Assembly (NCBI RefSeq): GCF_020520425.1
Contig: NC_079491.1
Coordinates: 6,063,143 to 6,127,142 of the forward strand
Source: Spinacia oleracea
Taxonomy: Eukaryota > Streptophyta > Magnoliopsida > Caryophyllales > Amaranthaceae
Reading direction: 5' to 3'
DNA: 64,000 nucleotides
The notes under the pieces are model-generated. The model worked only from the letters and a program-made list of their open reading frames with translations, was not told the origin of the DNA and ran no database searches. The position numbers and the translations under genes are program-made. Shown piece by piece: positions 46,083-57,599 of this stretch. Positions within the stretch are counted from its first letter, which is position 1. Every line of letters begins with the position of its first letter.

Positions 46083-46137
46083 TACACATCCAGTAGATCT
46101 GTTAAACCCATCTCAAATTCCATCTTCCTCCAATCAA

Positions 46138-47421
46138 ATGGCTTCAGGGCCCTTTTTGCTCAGTTTCCTTTTTATTTTCTCTGCTTTCTCATTTCATTTC
46201 TCCAATGCCAACCTTGTGCTTCCTGTTGTCAAGGACAACACAAAGTCCCAGTACTACACTACTTTTCTAGTAGGAACACGCCCTTCAACTCGTGTGTATT
46301 TGGTCATAGATCTTGCTAACCAGTGGTCATGGTTCGCTTGCGACCTCTATGGCTACAACACTAACTCCCACGAAGTACCCTGCAACTCACCCAAGTGTGA
46401 GCGCTATGCTCCAGGGACTTTCTGTAGTGGTAACGCTTGTGGCGCTCTAGCCTATACCCCGTGGAGTAACGGCCTTTTCGCCGGTGACCTCTATGAGGAC
46501 ACAGTGAGCTTGTACAAGCAAACCCAACAAAACTCACTAGCTCAACTCTCTAAAGTTTACTTACCTAAATTACCTTTTACTTGCGCTGATAAAGGCCCCT
46601 TGAAGGGCTTATCACCTCGTACCAAAGGGGTGGTTACCCTTGCTAGGGTACCTGTTGCCTTGCATTCCCAAATCTCTTCAACTTTTAAAGTTGCTCGTAA
46701 GTTTGCTCTTTGTCTTCCCAGCTCCACCTCTCTGGGTTACAATGGGGCAATCTACTTTGGGGGCAGCCCTGATTATTTGTCCAAATCACTTATTACCACC
46801 CCACTTGTGATCAATCCTAACAGTACTGCGCCAATTTACTCAGAAGGAGACGCTTCAGTAGAATACTTCATTAAGGTAAGATCTATCAAAATCGATGGAA
46901 CCCCAATTCGCTTCAGATCCTCCTTGTTGTCGTTCGACATAAAGGAAGGGGTTGGGGGGACAAAGGTTAGCACAATGGACCCTTACACTGTACTACATAG
47001 TGAAATATACAAGACTCTTGTCAACGTTTTTGTAACAAAAGCAACCGCCATGAAGATGACTAGGGTCGCTTCAGTTTCTCCTTTCGGAACATGTTTTAGC
47101 TCAAAAAGTGTGGTTGATAATGCTAAAACTGGTCCAGCAGTGCCAATTATTGACATTATAATGGATGGTAAGAGTCCCTTGTTGCACAACAAGAATGCAA
47201 GGTGGAGGATTTATGGGGCAAACTCGATGGTGAAGGTTTCGGATACTGTAATGTGTTTAGGGTTTGTGGATGGAGGGTCAAAACCAACCACTTCAATAGT
47301 GATAGGTGGGAAACAAATGGAGGATAATTTGGTGGAAATTGACCTTGAGACTTCTAAGCTTGGAGTCACTTCGTCTCTTCTTCGCATGGGTACAAACTGC
47401 TCCAAATTCAAAGGAATTTAA
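46138..47421 (+). CDS. Basic 7S globulin / xylanase-inhibitor-like protein (array gene 1)
   Basis: Intronless, 427 residues. Signal peptide 1 to about 24 (LLSFLFIFSAFSFHFSNA), then LVLPVVKD, the usual mature start of EDGP, 7S globulin and TAXI proteins. These have the pepsin-like fold but are secreted non-proteases that inhibit xyloglucanases, xylanases or other microbial hydrolases, or bind sugars or proteins. Where pepsins have the first DTGS the sequence reads VIDLANQWSWFACD, and the second catalytic block is STMDPYTVLHSEIY, so both active-site motifs are lost. Ten cysteines remain in the mature part (PC..PKC, FC...AC, FTC, LCLP, TCF, MCLGF, NC). The C-terminal half has GAIYFGGSP and CLGFVDGG. 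Very similar to genes 2 and 3. A defence-related apoplastic inhibitor is the best inference. Confidence 0.92.
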   Translation: MASGPFLLSFLFIFSAFSFHFSNANLVLPVVKDNTKSQYYTTFLVGTRPSTRVYLVIDLANQWSWFACDLYGYNTNSHEVPCNSPKCERYAPGTFCSGNACGALAYTPWSNGLFAGDLYEDTVSLYKQTQQNSLAQLSKVYLPKLPFTCADKGPLKGLSPRTKGVVTLARVPVALHSQISSTFKVARKFALCLPSSTSLGYNGAIYFGGSPDYLSKSLITTPLVINPNSTAPIYSEGDASVEYFIKVRSIKIDGTPIRFRSSLLSFDIKEGVGGTKVSTMDPYTVLHSEIYKTLVNVFVTKATAMKMTRVASVSPFGTCFSSKSVVDNAKTGPAVPIIDIIMDGKSPLLHNKNARWRIYGANSMVKVSDTVMCLGFVDGGSKPTTSIVIGGKQMEDNLVEIDLETSKLGVTSSLLRMGTNCSKFKGI

Positions 47422-48747
47422 ATTAACTAAAGGCTCTTTTTATTTAGTTCACCTTTCTTCGGTTCTGATTTGATATGGTCTGCTCTTAGGCTTAACTTCG
47501 GAAACTTTACTTATGCTATGTAGTAACTTGTTTGTTTGTGGGACAACTTTTCTTTTTTGTTATTGTTAATGTGCAAGACAGTAGTGTTAGATTAGTGCAA
47601 ACTTTGTTCTTAGTAGGTCGCACTAACTGAAGGAAAAAAAAAATCCAGTTGCTTGATGTTTATCGTAGAAGATAATTATTTATGAATGACCCTCTTCTAT
47701 TCCTTGTGTTCTTTCCACTGCTTGCTTTTATATTTCCAAGGTTCACCTACATACTTCCCATGCTCTAAGCACACACGGAATCCTGAGCCTGCAATAGTTT
47801 CCTGGTAGAAACCTCACACTCTGAACCATTGAACTGGGTAATCCGTGGTCATGGTTGATTTAATGATTTTGTGATCTATTGCCGGTTTAGTCAGTTCTAC
47901 CCCTCATAAGTAAATAAACTTTGTGAACTGCAATGCAGTTGCGTGATAAATTTGGTTGCTCGTGGGGGTTTGGTGTAGCAATGCCATAGAGGACCACCTA
48001 CGGTCAGCTGCCCTGCTAGGGCTGCTACACCTGTGAGGATGATGCATTAACCTCATCAAACAAAATTCTCTTCTTTGGAGTCATTAAAATGTCAGAGGTT
48101 CATGCTTTATAGAAAGTCCAAATTGGCAAATACTTGTGCTCTTCTCTTGACTGCTTCTTTTTTCCCAGTTTTTCTTTTACTTTAGTAGATAAGGCCCATT
48201 GAATGACTATGAAGTTATACCATCCCTTTGCTACTTGTTAATAGAAACACTAGATCTCATACAATTTAACTAGTCTAAGATATATTGCTTAAATGATGTG
48301 TAAGTTCTGAAACAAAAAATATTTCTCTTCTAACTGAATGTGGTCTTAATATTTCTGTCTCCCTGCCGCCTGTATTTTAGGTAATAACACTATAACCTGG
48401 ATATATGTCTCCTACTATTGCATTTGACTTATCTAAATCACATGTTACTAGTCCGTAACCACCCAGTATTTGGGAATCCTAATATCACTTCTCAAATAGG
48501 TAAAGAAGGAGTACCTTTAGAAGATTGCTTTACTAATCTCAGATCTATCAAAAAAGATAGGAAACTCCTCTGCAGTTTTGTTTTCTTGTTCTAATACATA
48601 AGATGTTATAAATTCACGTCCCATGAAGGATTAGGATGTATCCTGCCAATACAAAGTAGAATAAATGGCAAAACAACAATAATAAAGAGATAAGTGTCTA
48701 TGAGGAAATTTAGGTTTACTCCCATCAAATAAAATTGTATTATTAAG
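47422..48747. other. 3' flank and spacer
   Basis: A 3'UTR-like region (conserved with the flanks of genes 2 and 3 for about 250 bp), then AT-rich non-coding sequence. Nothing else recognised. Confidence 0.5.
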
Positions 48748-49209
48748 TGGCTTCCAACAACACAGTAACCCTTCTTTGATGATTCCTTTCACCAATTGTA
48801 TTCCCTCTCTTTTGTAGCTAGGCCTAAACTCCTTTTTATAGGCTAAACTAGAAACCCTCTTAAACTAGAATTACATTACTTGCCCACCAAGCCTATAATT
48901 CTATAGTTTGTAATACATACCATAAATACGTAATTTCGTTAATAATTTGGATACAAAGTATAACAAGCAAATAAATCTAGCAGAGATCATTACATGCCTA
49001 ACTAGAATATGCAATTCCATGATCAACTCCCACGTGTAACAAAGAGTCTCTTGTGACTTCAACCGTGAGTTGCCCCCTAAATCATTTCAGCTAGTCTGTC
49101 CAAATGTCAGTCCGTACTCGCCTGCTTTGGCATGTCCACAATACGACTTTGACCCAAACTCCAACTCGATTACGTGGTGGTTTAAGTGAGTTCGGTTTAT
49201 TTCCTAACA
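48748..49209 (-). mobile_element. Solo-LTR-like sequence (copy 2)
   Basis: Homologue of 32941-33420 (shared CTTTCACCAATTGT, TAGGCTAAACTAGAAACCCT, GCATGTCCACAATAC-like blocks, ending TTTATTTCCTAACA). It sits directly before pseudogene fragment 2, as copy 1 does before fragment 1. Old fossil. Confidence 0.55.
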
Positions 49210-49229
49210 CAGGAGTGGACTTGGGGGAT

Positions 49230-49690
49230 AGCAGATTGCATTTACACCTTTACCTATGTTACACTGTCAAATGTACAAGGCCTCTATGACATTTTTGTCA
49301 ACAGGAAACACAGCTGTGAACATGACAAGAGTGGCTTCTTTTGAAGCATGCTTCAGCGCAAACTCTGTTTCTAATCTAGAACAGGTCCCAATGTGCTGAT
49401 TATTTTTATGATATGATGGGGTCTTGTTTGGTGTTGTCAGTTGCACCGTAACTCTGTGATGGAGGATTTACTGGTGTAATCAAGAATGCAAGATGGAGGA
49501 TTTACTTTGTGATAATGAATGTTTTCAAGATTATTTTTTAGTTAAGATTTGTGGATGGAGGTTCAGATCCCCGGACTTCTATAATGATTACTAGGAAGCA
49601 AATGGAAGATAAATTGGTACAGTTTTACCTAGAAGCCTCTATGTGGAGTCACCTAATCACTTTTCTGCAGGGGTACAAGGTTACTCCCAT
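49230..49690 (+). pseudogene. C-terminal fragment of 7S-globulin/xylanase-inhibitor-like gene (2)
   Basis: Longer relic than fragment 1. FTPLPMLHCQMYKA corresponds to DPYTVLHSEIYKT of the intact genes. It is followed by a MTRVASFEACF match, a rearranged ARWRIY region (twice, about 49450 and 49490), FVDGGSDPRTSIMI, RKQMEDKLVQF and YKVTPISKE. Frame broken several times. It comes from a different, older paralogue than genes 1-3. Confidence 0.85.
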
Positions 49691-51552
49691 TTCAAAGGAA
49701 TCGCATTTAAATTTAGTTCATATTTGTATTCATGTTAATCAAATGTTTGGTGCTGGTTTTTGGTTTGATTAATTAGCATGTCTTTCCACTTTGAAAATTG
49801 GCGAAATAGGTTTACTTGTTTACGTGGTAAATAATATGTGTTTAAGTTTCATGTTAGACATGTTAGCAGTTTCACATTATTTCAATATTGATGTCCTGAA
49901 GATCATGGTTCGTCCCACTAACCCTAATCAGAGAGCACTGAATCCAAAAGTCCAGATTACAGAGCATGCACAAAGGAATGGGGAAAGCTCTCCCATGAGC
50001 CGACTTATGATTTTCCCCAATTGTAGCCACAGCCACACTGCTACACTGCCACTGTCCAGTTCTTTTAGCTCTACAAAGCCTCTGTTGCCAGCCTGTGAAC
50101 TATGAACTCACATGGTTACTTCAACGGAAAACATACTGTACAAGTTTGTGCAACATAATAAAATTTGAGAAATATTCTCTTTAACAAAATGTCAGTCCCA
50201 CTGCAAGATTTCAGATTTCATGACACTGATGCCTTTTGGGGTCCATTTCTCTTCTTACAATGACATTTTTCTCATGAAAAGTTAAAAACATCGATTAGAT
50301 CTGTCATTTGTCTGTTAATCTTCATTAGTATTCTTATTTAGCTCATGAATTATCATTTTCAGGTCATGAGTGGTTAATTCTAGCTCAAGAGGCAAGGTTG
50401 CATTAATGGGATGGATGGAACTGGGAAAGGCATCCACTTTGTGTAGTACTTGATTGTGCATCCAAGTTATGAGTACAGTTGTGATAGCCCTAGCTAATAA
50501 TATCCAGGCCTCTCCGGGTTATAAAGGAAGCTTTGAAATCCGGGTAAAGATTTTTCCGAGTTCTTTTTCAATTTGATTTTTTTATTTAGTGGTCAGCTCT
50601 TGTGGGGAAGGTAGTAAAAATATACGGAGTATACAGATAAAATAAAATGTTCATCTTCAACATATTACTTGAATTTGCCTATTGCAATATCTGACTCTTA
50701 AATATGCCGACTTGTCTGGTTTTCAAGCAATTCCACCCCCAAAAAGATACAGACAAAACAGTCTAACTGTGCATGCACTTCAAAATAACATTATCTGGGT
50801 TACTGACTTAAATTTTTGAAAGAATTCAGGAATGGTTGTGATCTGAACTATGTAAGTCGACATCCAGAAAAGATATAGTTGGGCAGTTTGCTACTTCCTG
50901 ATCTGTTCTGCATCCTGGTCTGTATATATGAGAGCGTTTCTTCATAGTTGCTGCTCCATTGAGTTACGGTATGTTTAGTAACTTTAGTCTTTTCATCATA
51001 GTAGCTATGCCTCAATGCCTGATTTTAGTCATTCGTTTTTTTTTCTTATTCTTTATCTTTATGATAAAACCAAAACAATTAATAATAATAGTAATCAAAA
51101 TCAGATGTTTGATAGTCTAGCTACAAAGACAAGTTATTGTTTTGTTTTTATATTGAATGTCCAGGCACCACCTGATAATACGGCAGTAAACGTGACTAAA
51201 TACAGAAGGAATTCAAATTTGTGTAGAGTAGAAATTTGATTTTAATATTTATTTTTAGGTGCACACTTGCACTATTATTTAGTACTACGTACTAACTTAA
51301 TAAACACTAATAATTTAGTATTACTAATGCTACATTTAAAGATTGACACTCATAAACAATTATTAAAGGAGGAGATACAATCGGACAACTAAAATAAAAA
51401 GAAATACCATAACACAAGTGCACATCTAAGTCAAGTTGTAACTTGTGTTAAAGAATTGCTCTATTAATTGTCGCGTCGTGTCAAGAAGAAGGGATTAGCA
51501 TATTATAGGAATATAATCACAAGTTCACATCCCAAAACCAATATGTCATTAC
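49691..51552 (+). other. Repeated array spacer (unit 2)
   Basis: Collinear with 43480-46074, with small deletions. It includes the inverted repeat TAACACAAGT...ACTTGTGTTA at 51410-51450. No coding region supported. Confidence 0.6.
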
Positions 51553-51560
51553 TATAAAAA
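51553..51560 (+). promoter_or_regulatory. TATA box, array gene 2
   Basis: TATAAAAA, 62 bp before the ATG at 51615. Confidence 0.7.
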
Positions 51561-51614
51561 TACATATCAAATAGATCTGTTAAACTCATCTCAAATTACA
51601 TCTTCCTCAATCAA

Positions 51615-52895
51615 ATGGCTTCAGGACCCTTTTTGCTCAGTTTCCTTCTTATTTGCTCAGCTCTCTCATTTCATTTCTCCAATGCCAACCTTGTGCTTCC
51701 TGTTGTCAAGGACAACAGAAAGTCCCAGTACTACACTACTTTTCTAGTTGGAACACGCCCTTCGACTCGTGTGTATTTGGTCATAGATCTTGCTAACCAT
51801 TGGTCATGGTTCGCTTGCGACCTCTATGGCTACAACACTAACTCCCACGAAGTACCCTGCAACTCACCCAAATGTGACCGCTACGCTACATGGAATTTCT
51901 GTAGTGGTAACGCTTGTGGCGCTGTAGCCTATACCCCGTGGTGGCGTAACGACCTTTACGGCGGTGTCCTCTATGAGGACACAATGAGCTTGTACAATCA
52001 AACTCAACAAAACTCACTAGCTCATCTCTCTAAAGTTTACTTACCTAATTTACCTTTTACTTGTGCTGATAAAGGCCCCTTGAAGAGCTTATCACCTCAT
52101 ACCAAAGGGATGGTTACCCTTGCTAGGGTACCTGTTGCCTTGCATTCCCAAATCTCTTCAACTTTCAAAGTTGCTCGTAAGTTTGCTCTTTGTCTTCCCA
52201 GCTCCACTTCTTCGGGTTATAATGGGGCTATCTACTTTGGGGGAAGCCCTAATTATTTGTCCAAATCACTTATTACCACCCCACTTGTAATCAATCCTAA
52301 GAGTACTCCGCCAATTTTCGATGAAGATGTCACTTCAATAGAATACTTCATTAAGGTAAGATCAATCAAAATCGATGGAACCCCAATTCGCTTCAGTTCC
52401 TCGTTGTTGTCATTCAAGGAAGGAGTTGGGGGGACAAAGATTAGCACAACGGACCCTTACACTGTACTACATAGTGAAATATACAAGACTCTTGTCAATG
52501 TCTTTGTAACAAAAGCCACTGCCATGAAGATGACTAGGGTCGCTTCAGTGGCTCCCTTCGGAGCTTGTTTTAGCTCTAAAAGTGTAGTTGATAATGCTGA
52601 AACTGGTCCGACAGTGCCAATTATTGACATTATAATGGATGGTAAGAGTCCCTTGTTGCACAACAAGAATGCAAGGTGGAGGATCTACGGGGCGAATTCG
52701 ATGGTGAAGGTTTCGAACAGTGTAATGTGCTTAGGATTTGTGGATGGAGGTTTAGAACCAGCCACTTCAATAGTGATAGGAGGGAAGCAAATGGAGGATT
52801 ATTTGGTGGAAGTTGACCTCGAGACTTCTAAGCTTGGAGTTACCTCATCTCTTCTTCGCATGGGTACAAGCTGCTCCAAATTCAAAGGAATTTAA
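51615..52895 (+). CDS. Basic 7S globulin / xylanase-inhibitor-like protein (array gene 2)
   Basis: Intronless, 426 residues. Signal peptide, LVLPVVKD mature start and both altered catalytic motifs (VIDLANHWSWFACD; STTDPYTVLHSEIY) are as in gene 1. Differences cluster in two surface regions. One is around residues 90-115 (WNFCSGNACGAVAYTPWWRND), next to the expected active-site flap. The other is the IFDEDVTSIEY insertion-prone loop, with loss of the DI in LLSFDIKEG. The rest is nearly identical to gene 1, including 3' flank sequence, so the duplication is recent. Such loops form the enzyme-contact surface in TAXI-type inhibitors, so changes there could alter target range; that is inference. 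Confidence 0.92.
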   Translation: MASGPFLLSFLLICSALSFHFSNANLVLPVVKDNRKSQYYTTFLVGTRPSTRVYLVIDLANHWSWFACDLYGYNTNSHEVPCNSPKCDRYATWNFCSGNACGAVAYTPWWRNDLYGGVLYEDTMSLYNQTQQNSLAHLSKVYLPNLPFTCADKGPLKSLSPHTKGMVTLARVPVALHSQISSTFKVARKFALCLPSSTSSGYNGAIYFGGSPNYLSKSLITTPLVINPKSTPPIFDEDVTSIEYFIKVRSIKIDGTPIRFSSSLLSFKEGVGGTKISTTDPYTVLHSEIYKTLVNVFVTKATAMKMTRVASVAPFGACFSSKSVVDNAETGPTVPIIDIIMDGKSPLLHNKNARWRIYGANSMVKVSNSVMCLGFVDGGLEPATSIVIGGKQMEDYLVEVDLETSKLGVTSSLLRMGTSCSKFKGI

Positions 52896-54742
52896 ATCAA
52901 CTTAGGCTCTTTAAGTCTTTTTAGTTCACCTTTCTCCCGCTCTGTATTGATATGGTCTACTCTTTAGCTTAACGCCTTAACTTAATTATAGAGTAAAATT
53001 TTCCCGTTTCAAGTACTTATCGAAAAACTTGCTCATGATATGTAACTTGTTTGTTTGTGGAACAACTTTTCTTTTTCTTTGTTGTTTAAGTGCAAGACAG
53101 TAGTGTTGGATATAATGTTATTTTTATGGAAAGATTAGTGTGAACTTTGTTTATCATATTTTTTATGAACACTATGTTTACTCTTTTGGTGAACATAGTA
53201 ATTGTCCACTGCGGCATTTAGAACCTTAAATATGCATACTTTTGTACTCGTGATTTCTACAAAAGGAAAAGCTAACTTGCCCATCAGTCCTTCGTAGGTT
53301 GCACTAACTGAAGAAAGAAAAAGTCCCCTTGCTTGCACTGCCTTGTTTAGTTATTACTTCTTCCACCCTTTTTTCTAGACGCAACACTTCCATTTTCACG
53401 TTTGTTAATGCATAACTTTAATCCTAAATACTTTTAATTATAGAATAATTCTTATTTTGAAAACTACATTGAGAGGAATCTAATAAAATTATACAGTATA
53501 TGACTGCATTTTTCCGAAAGTAAAAATCACCAAAATAAAAATAGAGAAAGTAGATACATAGTGTAAAAAATTGATTAATGTTGTCATTTGTCCATTTTAT
53601 CTCACCAATTATCATTTTCAGGTCACAAGTATGTGCCCATTCTAGCTCAAGAGGCATGGCGACATGAAAGGGATTGCTGGAACTGGGAAAGGCGTACACT
53701 TTTTGCAGTACTTGATTTGTGCAACTGCAGCCAAGTTCTGAGCACTTTGTGATAGCCCTAGCTAATAATATCTAGTCCTCTCCAGGTTAGATAGATAGAC
53801 ATATAGAGCGGTCAAACTTTGCATGCACTTGACAAAAGCATACATTATCCGGATTACTGACTTCAATATTTGAAAGTTTCAGGAATTGTTGAAGATACAG
53901 TTGTGGAGTTTGCTACTTCCTGATATGTTCTTCATCCCTGGTCTCCATTGAATTATGGTATGTTTTTTTTTCGGAGAGCTAAGCTTTTACAGTAGTAGTT
54001 TAGTCTCTTCATCATAGCAGCTGTGTCTGATTCTAGTCATCCATTTTCTTTCTATATTCTTTATCTTTATGATAAAAAATAATAATAATGCGGAGTAATA
54101 ATAATAATAATCAAAATGAGATGTCTGGTGCGCTAGCTTCAATTACAAGTTATTGTTATATTTTCTTTGAATTTTCAGACACCACCTGATAATATGGCAG
54201 TAAACGTGGGCAAATGCAGAAGGAATTCAAATTTTAGTATTTTAGAGTAGAAAATTGATTTTAATATTTGTTTTCAAACTTTTGTATTTTAGAGTAGAAC
54301 TAACTCATAGTACAATCAGACAATGAAAATAAAAAGAAAGACCATAATACATCTATGTTATATTAGTCAACTGGTAACTTGTATTAAACAATTGCTCAAA
54401 TTATTGTCGCGCCAAGAAAGCGTTAGCACAAGATCACGTGCCAACACTAAATCTCATTACTAGTATTAAGTATTAACAGTTAAATAAACACTATAATCCT
54501 ATATTACTTTAATAAAACATCAATACTTGTGTACATTTTATGGTCTTTTTTAATTGTTGGGTGCAATTGAATTACCTATTGTGCATCTGTGCTGTTAGAA
54601 GTATACTAGTCTCCCTTTCGTCTTGACTGTTACCTCAAATTTAAGTTAGAGATTTAGAGTAATAGATAATGTACCCCTTATTTGGCAAGACTGTACGAGT
54701 ACTTTGTAAATGACATTTTGTTTTAGCTTCTTTGGTATGTAC
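52896..54742 (+). other. Spacer before array gene 3
   Basis: A shortened version of the array spacer (landmark TCAAGAGGCATGGCGACATG at about 53648, CACCACCTGATAATATGGCA near 54181), then about 400 bp of unrelated sequence (54430-54700). No gene supported. Confidence 0.55.
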
Positions 54743-54750
54743 TATAAGTA
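54743..54750 (+). promoter_or_regulatory. TATA box, array gene 3
   Basis: TATAAGTA, 63 bp before the ATG at 54806; one base weaker than in the other copies. Confidence 0.6.
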
Positions 54751-54805
54751 TACACACTCAATAGATCTGTTAAACCCATCTCAAATACCATTTTCCTCCA
54801 ATCAA

Positions 54806-56092
54806 ATGGCTTCAGCACCCTTTTTGCTCAGTTTTCTTCTTATTTGCTCTGCTTTCTCACTTCATTTCTCCAATGCCAACTTTGTGCTTCCTGTTGTCAA
54901 GGACACCATTAAGTCCCAATATTATACTAGCCTCCTCGTAGGAAACCATCCTTCAACTCGTGTGTATTTAGTCATTGATCTTGGTAATCAATGGTCATGG
55001 TTCGCTTGTGACCTCTATGGCTACAATACTACCTCCCACGAATTACCCTGCGACTCACCCAAGTGCGAGCTCTATGCACCAGGGACTTTCTGTAGTGCTG
55101 GCTCTTGTGGTGTTGATGCCTACACCCCGTGGAGTAGGGGCCTCTACTCCAATGGCCTCTTAGAGGACACAACGAGGGTATACAAACAAACCAAACAAAA
55201 CTCACTAGCTCAAGTACTCTCTAAAGCTGACTTACCTAATTTCCCTTTTACTTGTGCAAATAAAGGCCCCTTGAAGGGCTTATCACCTCATACCAAAGGG
55301 GTGGTTACCCTTGCTAGGGTACTTGTTTCATTGCATTCCCAAATCTCTTCAACTTTCAAAGTTCCTCGTAAGTTTGCTCTTTGTCTTCCCAGCTCCACTT
55401 CTTCGGGTTATAATGGGGCAATCTACTTTGGCGGAAGCCCTGATTATTTGTCCAAATCACTCATTACCACCCCACTTGTAATCAATCCTAACAGTACTTC
55501 ACCAATTTACTCACCAGGAGACGCTTCAGTAGAATACTTTATTAAGGTAAGATCTATCAAAGTCGATGGAACCCCAATTCGCTTCAGTCCCTCATTGTTG
55601 TCATTTGACATCAAGGAAGGAGTTGGGGGGACAAAGATTAGCACAATGGACCCTTACACTGTACTACATAGTGAAATATACAAGACTCTTGTTAACGTTT
55701 TTGTAACAAAAGCAACCGCCATGAAGATGACTAGGGTCGCTTCAGTGGCTCCTTTCGGAGTGTGTTTTAGCTCTAAAAGTGTGGTTAATAATGCTAAAAC
55801 TGGTCCAACAGTGCCAATTATTGACATTATAATGGATGGTAAGAGTCCCTTGTTGCACAATAAGAATGCAAGGTGGAGGATTTATGGGGCGAACTCAATG
55901 GTGAAGGTTTCAGACAGTGTAATGTGTTTAGGATTTGTGGATGGTGGTTTAGAACCAGTCACTTCAATAGTGATAGGAGGGAAGCAAATGGAGGATAATT
56001 TGGTGGAAATTGACCTTGAAACTTCTAAGCTTGGAGTTACCTCGTCTCTTCTTCGCATGGGTACAAACTGCTCCAAATTCAAAGGAATTTAA
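54806..56092 (+). CDS. Basic 7S globulin / xylanase-inhibitor-like protein (array gene 3)
   Basis: Intronless, 428 residues, same architecture as genes 1 and 2. The first catalytic block reads VIDLGNQWSWFACD and the second STMDPYTVLHSEIY, so it is not a protease. The N-terminal half diverges most: SAGSCGVDAYTPWSRGLYSNG and LLEDTTRVYKQTKQ share features with gene 4 (NNLLEDTTKVYKQ), while the C-terminal half is almost identical to genes 1 and 2. This split suggests gene conversion or unequal crossing-over in the array. An in-frame ATG at 54710 lies upstream of the TATA box and is not the start. Confidence 0.92.
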   Translation: MASAPFLLSFLLICSAFSLHFSNANFVLPVVKDTIKSQYYTSLLVGNHPSTRVYLVIDLGNQWSWFACDLYGYNTTSHELPCDSPKCELYAPGTFCSAGSCGVDAYTPWSRGLYSNGLLEDTTRVYKQTKQNSLAQVLSKADLPNFPFTCANKGPLKGLSPHTKGVVTLARVLVSLHSQISSTFKVPRKFALCLPSSTSSGYNGAIYFGGSPDYLSKSLITTPLVINPNSTSPIYSPGDASVEYFIKVRSIKVDGTPIRFSPSLLSFDIKEGVGGTKISTMDPYTVLHSEIYKTLVNVFVTKATAMKMTRVASVAPFGVCFSSKSVVNNAKTGPTVPIIDIIMDGKSPLLHNKNARWRIYGANSMVKVSDSVMCLGFVDGGLEPVTSIVIGGKQMEDNLVEIDLETSKLGVTSSLLRMGTNCSKFKGI

Positions 56093-57599
56093 ATCAACTT
56101 AGGCTCTTTTTTAGTTCACCTTTCTCCCGCTTTGATTTGATATGGTCTGCTCTTAAGCTTAACTTATACGAGTAATGGTTTTCTCGTTTCAAGAGTTATT
56201 TAAAAATTCACTTATTCTATTTAAGTTGTTTGTTTGTGGGACAACTTTTCTTTTTCTTTGTTCTGCAAGACAATAGTGTTAGATTAATTTGTTCTTCGTA
56301 GGTCGCAGTAACTGAAGAAATAAAAAAGTCCAGTTGCTTGCATTGGCTTGTTTAGTTGGTACTTCTTCCACTCTTTTTCCTAGACGCAAACACTTACATT
56401 TTCATGTTTGTTAATGCATACTTTAATCATAAATACTTTTAATTATATATAGCTTCTTATTTTAAAAACTATATTGAAAGGAATCTAATAAAATTATACA
56501 GTATATTACTATATTTTTCCGAAAGTAAAAATGACGAAAATTAAAACAGAGAAAGCAGAGTAGATACTTGGTGCAAAAATCATAGTGTTATATTTAAACC
56601 GGTGTGGGAGGAAAAGATGCAAGAGCTATTGCAAACAATTGGCTATTTTCTGTTCGAGTCCTGGTTAATGCTTATAGTCTTTTGGAAATTCAGCTTTACT
56701 GCAGGAGAGGAGATAGTCATGGTTGTATCACTTGGAAATAGTGTATCTTTGTTTTTCTATATTAGACATGTTAACAGTTAATACTGATTTCAATCATGAT
56801 ATCCTGAAGATCTAAGATCCTCTGTGTAATGTGATCATTAAATGGTTCCCCCCTAACCCTAATCAAAGAGCACCAAATCCAGACCATGCACAAAAGTAGC
56901 AGTCTTGCGAAATGCTGTGAAATAGCAGCTGAATCCTTATAGCTTTTCAACATATGACATACAAGTTTGTATAATTTGTGAGAAACTTCACCATCTGATT
57001 CCTTATTTCTGGAAAAAATGATTTCAGATTTTGTACATTTTGACGAGAATGAAGTGCCACTGCAAGTTTTCTGAAATATCTAATGGCACTGATGCTGCTT
57101 GATGCTCATTTCTCTTCTTACAGAGGCATATTCTCATGAAATGTGAAAAAAAAGTCGATTAGGCTTTTCATTTGTCTATTAATCTTCAACTGTCTCCCAT
57201 TTAATCTCATGAATTATCATTTTCAGTTCACGAATATGTGACCATTCTAGCTCAAGAGGCATGGGTTTGCTGGAACTGGGAAAGGCGTGTACTTGATTTC
57301 TGCATCTATGTTATGAGCACATTTGTGTTAGCCCTAGCTAATAATATCCAAGCCTCAACAAGGTTATGAAGGAAGTTTTGAAATCCAGGTAAGGATTCAG
57401 TTCTCTAGTGCTCAAACCTACAGATAAAATCAATTGAAATTCAGCATTCCAATGTACTTTTCTTAAACTGGCAACATTTAAGCAGTCCATATTTACTTTG
57501 TCCTCTGACCTACCTAATACATGATGTCACATGATTTCCCGAGCGATTATCAGATTTGATGACCATATTAACAAAACTTGGGCATTAGATAGATAGATA
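56093..57599. other. 3' flank and array spacer
   Basis: The first 400 bp match the 3' flank of gene 2. Then come worn spacer sequence (landmark GCTCAAGAGGCATGG near 57249) and a short TAGA microsatellite before the next MITE. No gene supported. Confidence 0.5.

Noticed and set aside
46051-46137. Upstream in-frame start for array gene 1 (and 54710 for gene 3)
   Set aside because: These ATGs lie before the TATA box, the signal peptide begins at the later Met, and genes 2 and 4 have no such extension.
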